Positions 11,039 to 19,875 of a stretch of DNA of 64,000 nucleotides are shown piece after piece. The notes beneath the pieces were generated by a model. It saw only the letters and a list, made by a program, of their open reading frames with translations, was not told the DNA's origin and did not search any database. The stretch spans positions 2,418,001-2,482,000 of the forward strand of contig NZ_AP025506.1 of assembly GCF_024347595.1 (NCBI RefSeq), read 5' to 3'. This stretch comes from Vibrio pomeroyi (GTDB taxonomy: Bacteria; Pseudomonadota; Gammaproteobacteria; Enterobacterales; Vibrionaceae). The translations under genes were made by a program, and so were the position numbers. Position 1 is the first letter of the stretch, and the number at the start of each line of letters is the position of its first letter.

Positions 11039-11887
11039 ATGTTTGAGCTGAAAAAAGTAGTGTCTTCACTATTGATGCCACTGCCAGCAATGTTAATTCT
11101 CGCTTTTCTGGGCTTAGCCCTAGTGATGTTTACTACCAAAAGGAAGACTGGTTGCCTAATTACCCTTTCAGCCCTCTGTGGTATTTTCCTAATCGCTTTC
11201 CAGCCAGTTTCTAGCCAACTTTTAATGCCAATGGAAAGGCAACACACCGCTTTTTTACCTGTCGACGACACCGTCGATTACGTTATGGTGCTTGGAAGTG
11301 GTCATGTTGTTGACGACCAAATCCCACCAACATCAGAGCTTAGCCGCACTGGTTTGATGCGTTTGAGCGAGGGGATTCGTATTCTACGTCTTTACCCTGG
11401 TGCCAAGCTTATTTTGTCTGGCTACGGTGCTGGTACAGAAGTGAGCAACGCAAGAATGATGGCTAAGGTTGCCCTAGCCCTTGGTGTTGCAAAACCTGAC
11501 ATCATTTTGCTTGAGACAGCAAAAGACACTTGGGAAGAAGCTCGCCAAGCTGCCGCGTTTGTTAAAAACAAAAAGATGGTATTGGTGACATCTGCGAGCC
11601 ACATGACTCGTGCATTGAATGAATTCCACGCGGCTGGCATGAAACCATTACCAGCGCCAACCAACTACCTTGCTCAAGAAGGCATTGTTGAACCTTGGAA
11701 TAAGTACATGCCTAAAGCGATCTATCTAGAACAGACAGAGCGTTACTGGCACGAGACCATGGGATTGGTTTGGCAAAGCCTGCGTGATTGGCTAGACACC
11801 AGTAACGATATTTCGGAAGAGCCAATTGTTGTTCCTGAGCCTTCGAGCTTAATTGAAGAAGACGGTGAAGTTTCTGCAGCGCAGTAA
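11039..11887 (+). CDS. elyC: Envelope biogenesis factor ElyC (DUF218/YdcF-like)
   Basis: The product has two N-terminal membrane segments (about residues 5-60 from the chosen start) and a periplasmic DUF218 domain (VDYVMVLGSGHVVDD, GAKLILSGYG, VLVTSASHMTRAL). In E. coli ElyC (YcbC) is needed for peptidoglycan and lipid-carrier homeostasis at low temperature, and it lies beside the smtA-muk genes, as here. An upstream in-frame ATG at 10940 exists. I prefer ATG 11039 (MFELKKVV), because the membrane anchor starts at once and the preceding 33 residues look unlike coding sequence; that gives 282 residues. A bidirectional terminator follows. Confidence 0.88.
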   Translation: MFELKKVVSSLLMPLPAMLILAFLGLALVMFTTKRKTGCLITLSALCGIFLIAFQPVSSQLLMPMERQHTAFLPVDDTVDYVMVLGSGHVVDDQIPPTSELSRTGLMRLSEGIRILRLYPGAKLILSGYGAGTEVSNARMMAKVALALGVAKPDIILLETAKDTWEEARQAAAFVKNKKMVLVTSASHMTRALNEFHAAGMKPLPAPTNYLAQEGIVEPWNKYMPKAIYLEQTERYWHETMGLVWQSLRDWLDTSNDISEEPIVVPEPSSLIEEDGEVSAAQ

Positions 11888-12011
11888 ACCAACCTGATGT
11901 TTCTCTCTGCTTATGTCTAACTCAGCCTAATATTTAAATCAGCTTATTGGCAGGCAGAATCGTAAAACAATTCGTAGGCTGTCAGTTCGATAACGACAAA
12001 AGCTAAGTAAT

Positions 12012-12048
12012 AAAAAAGCCGAGGCATCAATGATGTCTCGGCTTTTTC
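12012..12048. terminator. Bidirectional terminator between elyC and torR
   Basis: A 12-bp stem (GCCGAGGCATCA paired with TGATGTCTCGGC, one G-T pair) is flanked by A and T runs. It can serve elyC (+) and torR (-). Confidence 0.88.
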
Positions 12049-12087
12049 GTTCATATGTCGTTGCTGACTAGAAGTTCACTCAGAACA

Positions 12088-12801
12088 TTAGTCACCAGCG
12101 AACATGTAACCTTCACCGTGAACCGTCACAAAGATTTGTGGGTTCTTAGGGTCGAATTCCATTTTTGCACGCATGCGACGAATCAGTACATCGATCGTAC
12201 GGTCATTCGGTGCGTCCACTCGGTGGCTGATCATATTCAGAATACGTTCGCGACTTAATACTTGGTTAGGGTAAGAAGACAAAGCCACCAACAATTCATA
12301 TTCAGCTTTAGTCAGTTTCACTGGCTCGCCGTTTTTGCTTAGCGCACGACGAGGGATATCAAATGTCCACTCACCGAAACGAACCACAGACTCGTCTGAT
12401 GTTTCTTCTACTGCGCCTGCTGCCGTTTTACGAGCGGCAGAAATACGCCAAAGTAGGTTTTTAACTCGAACCAATAACTCGCGAAGTTCGAAAGGTTTAG
12501 TAACGTAATCGTCCGCGCCCATTTCAAGGCCAACGATTTTGTCGATGCTATCCGTGCGTCCAGTAACTAAAATAATTCCAATGTCTGATTGACTGCGTAA
12601 TTCGCGAGTTAGCATCAATCCATCTTCGCCTGGTAAGTTGATGTCCAGCATAATGAGATCAACGTTGTTTTCATCTAACACGTTTCTCATTTGAGCGCCG
12701 CTTTCTGCTTCGCTCACTGTGTAACCTTCGTTCTGGAAGTATCCAACCAGTTTACTGCGGGTTACCACATCATCTTCTACGACTAATACGTGATAGCTCA
12801 T
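12088..12801 (-). CDS. torR: TorR-type response regulator
   Basis: This 237-residue OmpR-family regulator has a receiver domain (acidic pocket VVEDD, phospho-acceptor in LIMLDINLPGEDG, ILVTGRTD, Lys in YVTKPFELREL) and a C-terminal winged-helix DNA-binding domain (DRTIDVLIRRMRAKM). The residues around the linker and receiver (IVGLEMGADDYVTKP, LLWRI) match E. coli TorR more closely than ArcA. TorR activates the TMAO reductase operon in response to TMAO through the sensor TorS. Neither torS nor torCA is visible here; torD lies divergently 286 bases away. ArcA is the main alternative, but its sequence differs in these regions. Confidence 0.82.
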   Translation of the reverse strand: MSYHVLVVEDDVVTRSKLVGYFQNEGYTVSEAESGAQMRNVLDENNVDLIMLDINLPGEDGLMLTRELRSQSDIGIILVTGRTDSIDKIVGLEMGADDYVTKPFELRELLVRVKNLLWRISAARKTAAGAVEETSDESVVRFGEWTFDIPRRALSKNGEPVKLTKAEYELLVALSSYPNQVLSRERILNMISHRVDAPNDRTIDVLIRRMRAKMEFDPKNPQIFVTVHGEGYMFAGD

Positions 12802-13087
12802 CTACACCACTTTTCTTATTTAATAGTTTCAGTAACTATTCTATTCATAACTAGTAACAATTCTAGTGTTACAGAAGATAAAAGCCAGAAAGATGAATCT
12901 TTTTTGATACAAGACAATCTTAAACCTTGCTATTTATCGCCCATCGCAATTCAATATAGGCATTACTACTAACGAGTAACTTTGCGTTTCGCAAATAACC
13001 TTGTTATTCAGCCTTGGTGTTTATATCCCAAATCACTTGACGATATTGAGTATGCAAACGCCGCAAGACTAAATCAGGATCCAAGAA

Positions 13088-13735
13088 ATGAAAGATACGA
13101 AAGCGTTCAACGAGCAAAGAGCAGAAATCTACTGGTGGCTATCAAGCTTATTCGCCAAAGAGCTCACTCAAGAAGAACTCGATCACTACCACTCTGTTGA
13201 GATTCGTTCTTTCCTAACTGGTTTAGGTGAAAATGAAACACTAAAGCCTGCGATTGATAGCTTAGTTGATGCGCTAAATCGTCTGCAAACACGTGAAGAC
13301 GCTCAGCTAGAACTGTCTGCTGACTTTTGTGACCTTTTCTTAAAGACGGATAAACATGGTGCCCTTCCATACGCTTCTATGTACATCGGTGAGACTGGCC
13401 TATTAAACGATAAGCCTGCAAAAGAGATGGAAGAGATCATGGCTAAACACAATTTAGTGGTTAACCAAGACCTGAAAGAGCCAGCAGACCACATTGCTAT
13501 CGAACTCGATTTCCTTGGTAACTTGATCATCCGTTCTAACGAAACAGAGCTTGAAGAAGAGCTAGAGAAATCATTTGCTGTTCAACAACAGTTTATCGAG
13601 CAACAACTCCTAACTTGGGTACCAAAATTCAACGTTAAATGTCATGACGTTGATGAATTCGGTTTCTACGCTTCAGTCTCATCTCTGCTACTCGCATTCT
13701 GTCAATTGGACACTCAATATTTAGCCGGTGAATAG
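13088..13735 (+). CDS. torD: TorD, chaperone for molybdoenzyme (TMAO reductase) maturation
   Basis: The 215-residue all-helical protein belongs to the TorD/DmsD family. It has the characteristic N-terminus ([20 protein letters not shown]), a middle [13 protein letters not shown] segment and the [16 protein letters not shown] motif. TorD binds apo-TorA and its Tat signal, aids molybdenum cofactor insertion and holds back export. Here it stands apart from a torCA operon, divergent from torR, which suggests common control by TorR. The start ATG 13088 follows AGGATCCAAGAA. A hairpin terminator follows the stop. Confidence 0.9.
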   Translation: MKDTKAFNEQRAEIYWWLSSLFAKELTQEELDHYHSVEIRSFLTGLGENETLKPAIDSLVDALNRLQTREDAQLELSADFCDLFLKTDKHGALPYASMYIGETGLLNDKPAKEMEEIMAKHNLVVNQDLKEPADHIAIELDFLGNLIIRSNETELEEELEKSFAVQQQFIEQQLLTWVPKFNVKCHDVDEFGFYASVSSLLLAFCQLDTQYLAGE

Positions 13736-13776
13736 CTTATTGGGCGACTAAGTAAATAAATTCAGTAGAATGTGAC

Positions 13777-13806
13777 AATTCACCCGGATTTCTGGGTGAA
13801 TTTTAT
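13777..13806 (+). terminator. torD terminator
   Basis: AATTCACCC pairs with GGGTGAATT, followed by TTTTATT, 41 bases past the torD stop. Confidence 0.8.
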
Positions 13807-13839
13807 TGCGAGTAATTTCTAGTCAGTCTAAAATTGTGA

Positions 13840-13936
13840 CCGCAAACGATAAAATATGAAACATTCACGAAATGCTATGCTTATTAAAGTTCAGAGCATT
13901 TCGGTGTTAAGACAAGCCGCTCATAGCGGTTTTTTG
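13840..13936 (+). ncRNA. Possible small RNA or purR leader (two hairpins)
   Basis: An 8-bp hairpin (GAAATGCT 13869-13876 with AGCATTTC 13895-13902) is followed by an intrinsic terminator hairpin (13914-13936, six Ts). The unit lies between the torD terminator and purR, so it is a separate transcript or an attenuated leader. The 5' end is not defined; I saw only weak -35/-10 candidates. Confidence 0.4.
13914..13936 (+). terminator. Intrinsic terminator upstream of purR
   Basis: AAGCCGCT-CAT-AGCGGTT with a following T-run ends about 115 bases before the purR start codon. Confidence 0.82.
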
Positions 13937-14049
13937 TTTTTTAGCACTTTAGTACCCAAAGAGCCCTACAAATTTAAGCTCTTAGTTAGGTAGCTTAACG
14001 GCTACTTCATTCCGTACTTTGGGAAAGTAGCTTCTAATAGGATAAAACC

Positions 14050-15054
14050 ATGGCCACTATAAAAGATGTCGCTCGCTTAGCCGGCGTATCAACAACAACC
14101 GTTTCTCACGTAATCAACAAAACACGTTTTGTTGCAGAAGCGACTCAAGAAAAAGTAAACAAAGCCGTAGATGAACTGAACTATGCACCAAGCGCGGTTG
14201 CTCGTAGTTTGAAGTGCAATACAACACGCACTATCGGCATGCTTGTTACTCAATCAACCAACCTATTCTTCTCTGAAGTTATCGATGGTGTTGAGAGCTA
14301 CTGCTACCGTCAAGGTTACACTTTGATTCTGTGTAACACGGGTGGTATCTATGAGAAGCAACGTGACTACATTCGAATGCTTGCAGAGAAACGTGTAGAT
14401 GGCATCTTAGTTATGTGTTCAGACCTAACTGAAGAACTAAGAGAGATGTTAGATCGTCACGCTGACATCCCTAAAGTGATTATGGACTGGGGCCCAGAGA
14501 GTTCTCAAGCTGACAAGATCATCGATAACTCTGAAGAAGGTGGCTACCTAGCAACCAAATACCTTATTGAGCGCGGTCACTCTAAGATTGCTTGTTTAAG
14601 TGGCCACTTAGACAAAGCGGCCTGTGTAGAACGTATCGCAGGCTACAAACGCGCACTCAATGAAGCTAAGATTACTGCCGATGACAACATGATCATTGAA
14701 GGTAACTTCGAGTGTGATACTGCTGTTCTTGCTGCAGAGCAAATCGTTGACATGAAAGATCGCCCAACAGCAGTATTCTGTTTCAACGATACAATGGCGC
14801 TGGGCTTAATGAGCCGATTGCAAGAAAAAGGCATTCGTATCCCTGAAGATATTTCAGTCATTGGTTACGACAACATCGAACTAGCTGAGTACTTCTCTCC
14901 ACCGTTAACAACGGTTCACCAACCTAAACGTCGTGTTGGTAAGAATGCATTCGAGATTTTATTAGAACGTATAAAAGATAAAGATCACGAGAAGCGTGTC
15001 TTCGAAATGCACCCTGAGATTGTTGAACGAAGTACAGTTAAAACGTTAAATTAA
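14050..15054 (+). CDS. purR: PurR, LacI-family purine repressor
   Basis: The 334-residue protein has the LacI-family helix-turn-helix at its N-terminus ([20 protein letters not shown]), the hinge helix (PSAVARSLK), and a periplasmic-binding-protein-like effector domain ([19 protein letters not shown]). The recognition helix and the effector domain closely resemble E. coli PurR, which uses hypoxanthine or guanine as corepressor to repress purine biosynthesis. The start ATG follows AGGATAAAACC. A strong terminator follows, and the riboswitch-tfoY unit lies next. Confidence 0.9.
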   Translation: MATIKDVARLAGVSTTTVSHVINKTRFVAEATQEKVNKAVDELNYAPSAVARSLKCNTTRTIGMLVTQSTNLFFSEVIDGVESYCYRQGYTLILCNTGGIYEKQRDYIRMLAEKRVDGILVMCSDLTEELREMLDRHADIPKVIMDWGPESSQADKIIDNSEEGGYLATKYLIERGHSKIACLSGHLDKAACVERIAGYKRALNEAKITADDNMIIEGNFECDTAVLAAEQIVDMKDRPTAVFCFNDTMALGLMSRLQEKGIRIPEDISVIGYDNIELAEYFSPPLTTVHQPKRRVGKNAFEILLERIKDKDHEKRVFEMHPEIVERSTVKTLN

Positions 15055-15079
15055 TTGATAAAACGAGTTTTATTTCATT

Positions 15080-15107
15080 AAGCGCACCTTTGGGTGCGCT
15101 TTTTTTA
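15080..15107 (+). terminator. purR terminator
   Basis: AAGCGCACC pairs with GGGTGCGCTT, followed by seven Ts, starting 26 bases past the stop. Confidence 0.92.
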
Positions 15108-15221
15108 TCAACAACTATAATGAACCTATATGCACAACAGAAAGATCATTAATTGAAGCAATGTCACATTTTGAAATAACAAGTGTGAGCCTCATTCAAC
15201 AAAAACTTTATTCTATTCAAT

Positions 15222-15314
15222 CAGTCACGCACAGGGCAAACCACTTGAAAAAGTGGGACGCAAAGCTTCCGGCCTAAACCACTCGTTGGTATGGTAGCGG
15301 GGTTACCGATGGCA
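15222..15314 (+). promoter_or_regulatory. c-di-GMP-I (GEMM) riboswitch controlling tfoY
   Basis: The strand shows the class I c-di-GMP aptamer. GTCACGCACAGGGCAAACC begins P1/P2. A P2 hairpin (CCACTT-GAAA-AAGTGG) carries a GNRA tetraloop, followed by GGGACGCAAAGC and CCGGCCTAAACCA. P3 (GGTAGCGGGGTTACCGATGG) closes it. It matches the V. cholerae Vc2 aptamer, which lies upstream of tfoY, almost base for base outside the variable P3 loop. The aptamer ends about 125 bases before the tfoY ATG, leaving room for an expression platform; I see no obvious terminator in it. It should bind c-di-GMP and set TfoY synthesis. Confidence 0.95.
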
Positions 15315-15437
15315 AAATGCAGTAACTACTGACAATTTAGTAATTTACAGCCTATTGACAATTTAATTGCAACATTTTGCTAATCTCTCGGACCTGCTTA
15401 TTTGGTGGCGTAGTTCAAATACACCGAGATAAATAAC

Positions 15438-16028
15438 ATGGATAAACCGATACTAAAGGACTCAATGAAGTTATTTGAGCCCCTAGGAAAAATTAAGTCA
15501 CGCTCAATGTTTGGTGGATTCGGTCTTTTTGCTGATGACACTATGTTTGCTCTGGTTGTTAATGACCAGTTGCATATACGGGCAGACAAATGCACAACGA
15601 AGCAATTCGAACAACAAGGGTTTCAACCGTACGTCTACAAAAAACGTGGTTTCCCTGTCGTTACTAAATATTTCGCTTTGCCTGAAGGCCTGTGGCAAGA
15701 CCAAGAGAAAATCTTGGAACTCGCAACAACGTCTCTGGGTTTTGCTAAAGAAGAAAAAGCTGAACAGTCTTCTGCTAAGCCAACTCGACTCAAAGATCTG
15801 CCGAATCTTCGACTCGCCACTGAGCGTATGTTGAAAAAAGCAGGAATCGATTCCGTTGAACGTTTATATGAATCTGGCTCTGTAAACGCCTTTAACGCCA
15901 TCAAGGAATCGCATGCGTCCTCTGTCAGTATTGAATTACTGTGGGCGCTAGAAGGTGCGATCAATGGAACACATTGGTCTGTTATACCGCAGCAGCGTCG
16001 TGAAGAGCTTATCAATCGCGTCAATTAA
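15438..16028 (+). CDS. tfoY: TfoY, TfoX/Sxy-family regulator under c-di-GMP riboswitch control
   Basis: The 196-residue protein has a TfoX N-terminal domain (residues 1-95, [21 protein letters not shown]) and a TfoX C-terminal domain (about 113-190, [20 protein letters not shown]). In V. cholerae TfoY, one of two TfoX homologues, drives motility and type VI secretion at low c-di-GMP rather than competence. The riboswitch directly upstream and the purR neighbour identify it as the tfoY copy, not tfoX. The start ATG 15438 has a weak GAGATAAATAAC ribosome site, consistent with regulated translation. A terminator follows. Confidence 0.92.
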   Translation: MDKPILKDSMKLFEPLGKIKSRSMFGGFGLFADDTMFALVVNDQLHIRADKCTTKQFEQQGFQPYVYKKRGFPVVTKYFALPEGLWQDQEKILELATTSLGFAKEEKAEQSSAKPTRLKDLPNLRLATERMLKKAGIDSVERLYESGSVNAFNAIKESHASSVSIELLWALEGAINGTHWSVIPQQRREELINRVN

Positions 16029-16057
16029 CTTTGTCAGTTCAAACTACTTATATAACT

Positions 16058-16083
16058 AAGCCGCATTTTTTGCGGCTTTTTTT
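16058..16083 (+). terminator. tfoY terminator
   Basis: AAGCCGCA-TTTTT-TGCGGCTT stem-loop followed by Ts, 30 bases past the stop. Confidence 0.9.
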
Positions 16084-16161
16084 ATATCTGTTGAAAGTTA
16101 ATCTATGCTTTGCCTGTCTATCTATACTAATGGTATGCATTGAAAATTAGAGGAAGTATCA

Positions 16162-16842
16162 ATGAGTAAGAAAATGATATTGGGTATTGTGTTGGTCGTA
16201 ACCATCATATTGTTAGGCGTCAATTTTGGCCAGTACCTAACGCTTGAAAATGCCAAGGCCCAACAAGCCGTTTTGAATGACTACATTGACAGCAACTTTA
16301 TTGCCGCCGCTGCTATCTATTTTGTCGCGTACGTAATGATCACTGCTTTCTCTATTCCTGGAGCTGCGGTTGTCACGCTTTTAGGGGCTGCACTGTTTGG
16401 CTTCTGGAACAGTTTGCTACTGGTATCTTTCGCAAGCGCTATTGGTGCGACCCTTGCCTTCCTGAGTAGCCGTTACCTACTACGTGATTGGATCCAAACC
16501 AAATTTGGTGACAAATTAGCGACGATTAACAAGGGCGTAGAAAAAGACGGGGCATTTTACTTATTCTCGCTTCGCCTGATCCCTGTGTTCCCGTTTTTCC
16601 TTATCAATCTACTGATGGGTTTAACCCCAATGTCAGTTTCTCGTTACTACATTACGAGCCAAATAGGCATGCTACCTGGTACTGCTGTTTTCTTGAATGC
16701 TGGTACTCAACTCGCAGAAATTGATTCACTTTCAGGTATCGTTTCACCTTCAGTACTACTATCGTTTGCATTACTGGGTGTATTCCCAATTATTGCCAAA
16801 TGGTTGATGAGCAAGTTTCGCTCAACACCTGTCGCTGAATAA
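16162..16842 (+). CDS. TVP38/TMEM64 (VTT/DedA-like) family inner-membrane protein
   Basis: The 226-residue integral membrane protein has an N-terminal membrane helix, a VTT-domain core (AFSIPGAAVVTLLGAALFGF, then FLSSRYLLRDWI), a conserved FSLRLIPVFPFFLINLLMG segment and a C-terminal helix (SVLLSFALLGVFPIIAKWLM). The family is related to DedA proteins, some of which act in lipid (undecaprenyl phosphate or phosphatidylethanolamine) translocation; the substrate of this one is not known. The SD AGAGGAAGTATCA precedes the ATG. The DUF2007 gene follows 46 bases downstream on the same strand. Confidence 0.85.
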   Translation: MSKKMILGIVLVVTIILLGVNFGQYLTLENAKAQQAVLNDYIDSNFIAAAAIYFVAYVMITAFSIPGAAVVTLLGAALFGFWNSLLLVSFASAIGATLAFLSSRYLLRDWIQTKFGDKLATINKGVEKDGAFYLFSLRLIPVFPFFLINLLMGLTPMSVSRYYITSQIGMLPGTAVFLNAGTQLAEIDSLSGIVSPSVLLSFALLGVFPIIAKWLMSKFRSTPVAE

Positions 16843-16888
16843 CGTATATAGCTGACTAACACCTAAAGCCGAATAAGGTTCTATCTCA

Positions 16889-17206
16889 ATGAAAATCTTC
16901 AGTGCATCGAATCCAACAGAAGCCCATATCATCTGTGGGTTGTTAGAAAGTGAGAATATTGCGTGTGAAGTCCGTGGTGAAGGTTTGTTTGGTTTAAAAG
17001 GGGAAATCCCATTTACCGAAGAAACTGACCCTTACGTATGGCTATATGAGCCAGAATTGGCCAGTAAAGCTCGCACTATTGTCAATGACTACCAAAAACA
17101 ACAAGATTCGATCATCTATGAAGAGTGGCGTTGTGGTGAGTGTCATGAAGTCAATGAAGCGCAATTCGGTTCTTGTTGGCAGTGTGGCGCAGCTTCTCCT
17201 GAATAA
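16889..17206 (+). CDS. DUF2007 domain protein with C-terminal zinc ribbon
   Basis: The 105-residue protein starts with a DUF2007-like fold (MKIFSASNPTEAHIICGLLE, a signal-transducing-protein-like beta-alpha domain). It ends with a four-cysteine ribbon (CGEC...CWQC) resembling RanBP2-type zinc fingers. No enzyme motif is visible. Function is unknown. It lies 46 bases after the VTT-family gene and is probably cotranscribed with it, ending at a bidirectional terminator. Confidence 0.8.
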   Translation: MKIFSASNPTEAHIICGLLESENIACEVRGEGLFGLKGEIPFTEETDPYVWLYEPELASKARTIVNDYQKQQDSIIYEEWRCGECHEVNEAQFGSCWQCGAASPE

Positions 17207-17253
17207 TATCTTACGACGACAGTCTGAGATTCGGTCAGATACCTCCTCCAAAT

Positions 17254-17291
17254 AAAAAACGGGAAGCTAACTAAGTTAGCTTCCCGTTTTT
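17254..17291. terminator. Bidirectional terminator
   Basis: A long perfect stem (AAAACGGGAAGCTAACT with AAGTTAGCTTCCCGTTTT, small loop) lies between the convergent DUF2007 and hydrolase genes. Confidence 0.92.
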
Positions 17292-17337
17292 ATTTCAATT
17301 CGATTTAACTCTCGGCTTAGAGAATGAACCTAAAAAA

Positions 17338-18135
17338 TCACTGGATTTGCTTTTGGATAAACTCGATAGAATGTTGGTTGAATTCTTCAGGGTTTTCAAC
17401 ATTACACACGTGACCGCAGTTTGCGATTTCAACCAGTTCACTCGACTCATGTGCCTCAACCATTTCTTTAACGGGCTTGATGAACATGTAGTCACGTTCT
17501 CCCATCAAGTAGAGAGTCGGGATTGGTAGCTCTCTATCTTTAAAGTACTTCATCAGAGGGTTTACATCGGCCGTCAGGATGAACCAACGTTTGAACTCTT
17601 TTTGACAAAGCTTTTTGGCTTCGCGGATAAACAAGTGGCGCGATTCTTTCTGGCTTTTTTGCGGCATCACAATGTAAGCAAACAGGCTATACAGCCACAT
17701 GTAAGGAATGATGTGCTTACTCAGGTTACCGAGTTTGACCAACACTTGCGAACGAGTATTGAGTTTGGTTACCGCCCCACCAAGAACCATTGAACGAACA
17801 CGTCCTGCTGCTAGCTCTGCAACGTTACGAACAATAATAGTCCCAAGAGACATGCCCACGAAGTGTGCTGAACGGATTTTAAGATGATCTAACACTTTAA
17901 GAATATCGAGCGTGACCGATTTGAACGTATAGCGATTCGAAATCAGCTCTTTAAGTATGTTGTCTGATTTACCATGCCCTCTCAGGTCAATGAGAAGCAA
18001 GTTGAAGTGCTGCTTATACGCTTTAATCTGTTTAAACCAGATAGAGGAGCTGCCTCCTGCGCCATGCACAAATACAACCCACTCATCGCTCGTAGGGTGA
18101 GTAAATGTTTTATGAAATAATAAACTCTCAGACAT
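17338..18135 (-). CDS. Alpha/beta-fold hydrolase
   Basis: The product is a serine hydrolase with an oxyanion-hole motif (FVHGAGGSSSIW), a strand-turn nucleophile elbow (FVGMSLGTI, Ser in GMSLG), a probable acid (GERDYMF) and the catalytic His (NCGHVCNVENPEEF), in the order of esterases and lipases. Its substrate cannot be told. I prefer the start MSESLLFHK at 18135 (265 residues), since the sequence upstream to the in-frame ATG at 18204 is unlike the family; the ribosome site for it is poor, so the start is uncertain. It is transcribed alone. Confidence 0.78.
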   Translation of the reverse strand: MSESLLFHKTFTHPTSDEWVVFVHGAGGSSSIWFKQIKAYKQHFNLLLIDLRGHGKSDNILKELISNRYTFKSVTLDILKVLDHLKIRSAHFVGMSLGTIIVRNVAELAAGRVRSMVLGGAVTKLNTRSQVLVKLGNLSKHIIPYMWLYSLFAYIVMPQKSQKESRHLFIREAKKLCQKEFKRWFILTADVNPLMKYFKDRELPIPTLYLMGERDYMFIKPVKEMVEAHESSELVEIANCGHVCNVENPEEFNQHSIEFIQKQIQ

Positions 18136-18336
18136 ACCTATCGCTTTAATAATTAAAATGGAGCTATGCCTCATCACGAGGCGATGACTAAGGATATCAC
18201 GCAATTAAGAACTTTAAGTGATAATAGTGTCAAACCTGTCATTAGTCATGTGAATACCAACCCCACCTTTTCTACCTGACTAAAATGAGTTTGCAAGCTT
18301 TGTCTTTGTAAACGTGATGTGATCTGACTAGAAAAC

Positions 18337-18368
18337 AAAAAGGCACCCTATTGTGAGAGCGCCTTTTT
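18337..18368 (-). terminator. Probable glgA terminator
   Basis: AAAAAGGC pairs with GCCTTTTT around a 16-base loop, downstream of the glgA stop on the minus strand. The stem is short, so confidence is moderate. Confidence 0.65.
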
Positions 18369-18420
18369 CATTAAAGACAATTGCTGTGCATCCGCTAACT
18401 TTAGTAGCTAAAACAGATTG

Positions 18421-19875
18421 TTAAAATGCAGAGTGATACATCGCAAGATACTCTTTTGCTGCATCTTCCCAACTAAAATCTTTCTGCATCGCATAAAGCT
18501 GAACACGCTTAATTTCAGATGGATTTTGTGCATAAAGCAGTAATGAACGATGCAGTACAGCCAATAACGCTTGTGGCGTCGGCTCTTCAAAAGCAAATCC
18601 AGTCGCTACCTCAGGAGCCTGGTCGTAATCATTCACACTGTCTTTTAAACCACCCACAGAACGAACAATCGGTAAAGTACCGTAAGCCATACTGTAGATC
18701 TGGTTTAAACCACAAGGTTCGAATTCGGAAGGCATCAAGAAGAAATCGGAGCCCGCTTCAACCAAATGCGCTAGCTCGTTGTTGTATGCTTCTACGAACG
18801 AGAACTTGTCTGAGTGAAGTGCCGATAGTTCTTTCAACTGACTCGCCAACACCGGATCGCCTGTTCCTACAATCACGATCTGAAGATCGTTCTTCAAAAA
18901 CTGCTCAATGATAGGCAATAAGTAATGCACGCCTTTTTGATTTGTCAGACGACAAACCATGCCATACACAGCGCAATCGATGACTGGCAGACCAACATCT
19001 TGTTGCAGTTTTTGCTTACAAGCTGACTTTCCGCGAACCATGCTGTGCTTAGTTGCTTTGTATTTACGAGGCAAGAAAGCATCCGTTTCAGGGTTCCAAG
19101 CGCCGTAATCACAGCCATTCAGAATACCGACTAAGTCAGAAGACCTGTGTTGAAACTCTGCCGCCATACCATGGCTGCCCAGCTCAGTTTTGAGCTCTTC
19201 TGCATAGGTTGGGCTTACTGCATTCACTTTGTCTGCACACATCACACCGGCTTTTAGCATGGTGACATGAGTATCACTTACCGAAGCTTCTGGAACATTG
19301 TAGCTGTGCATCTCAGGAAGAGACTGCAACTCATCGTAAGAGAACACACCTTTGAAAACCGCATTGTGAATTGAGATAACACTGCGCGTATTTTCAAAGA
19401 AGTCGTGCTGTTGGTAACGCGATTTAAGCAAGAAAGGTACAAAACCAGTATGCCAGTCGTTCGCGTGAATGATATCAGGTTGGAAGCCAAGCTTAGGAAG
19501 CATATCGAGACTCGCTGCACTGAAGAACGAGAAACGCTCTCCGTTATCAGCGTAAGCTTGATTATTTTCTGCATACATTTCTGGACGGTCAAAATACTTG
19601 GCACATTCAATACCAAAGACTTGAACGCCTTCTACACTCAGTTTTTTTACTTGATAAGCGGTATGAGGCCAATGGTCGAGCTCAGTCGCTAAGATGACTT
19701 CTGCTGAATCAATATTTGGGATGTTGCGATAAGCGGGGATGGTCACTCGAACGTCCTGTTCGAGTGTTTGTAACGCTTTCGGCAGTGCCTTGGCTACATC
19801 AGCCAAGCCACCACTTTTAATCAAGCCTTCAACTTCAGACGCTACAAAAAGTACCGAGAGAGTCTTAGTAACCAA
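18421..19875 (-). CDS. glgA: Glycogen synthase GlgA
   Basis: The 484-residue GT5 glycosyltransferase elongates alpha-1,4-glucan from ADP-glucose. The N-terminus shows the ADP-glucose binding KSGGLADV motif. The C-terminal half has the GT-B donor-site segment (FFLMPSEFEPCGLNQIYSMAYG, with the E-X7-E pair) and FSWEDAAKEYL near the end. Length matches the E. coli enzyme (477). The start ATG overlaps the glgC stop by 11 bases, so the two are translated from one message. No glgB, glgX or glgP lies here. Confidence 0.95.
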   Translation of the reverse strand: MVTKTLSVLFVASEVEGLIKSGGLADVAKALPKALQTLEQDVRVTIPAYRNIPNIDSAEVILATELDHWPHTAYQVKKLSVEGVQVFGIECAKYFDRPEMYAENNQAYADNGERFSFFSAASLDMLPKLGFQPDIIHANDWHTGFVPFLLKSRYQQHDFFENTRSVISIHNAVFKGVFSYDELQSLPEMHSYNVPEASVSDTHVTMLKAGVMCADKVNAVSPTYAEELKTELGSHGMAAEFQHRSSDLVGILNGCDYGAWNPETDAFLPRKYKATKHSMVRGKSACKQKLQQDVGLPVIDCAVYGMVCRLTNQKGVHYLLPIIEQFLKNDLQIVIVGTGDPVLASQLKELSALHSDKFSFVEAYNNELAHLVEAGSDFFLMPSEFEPCGLNQIYSMAYGTLPIVRSVGGLKDSVNDYDQAPEVATGFAFEEPTPQALLAVLHRSLLLYAQNPSEIKRVQLYAMQKDFSWEDAAKEYLAMYHSAF

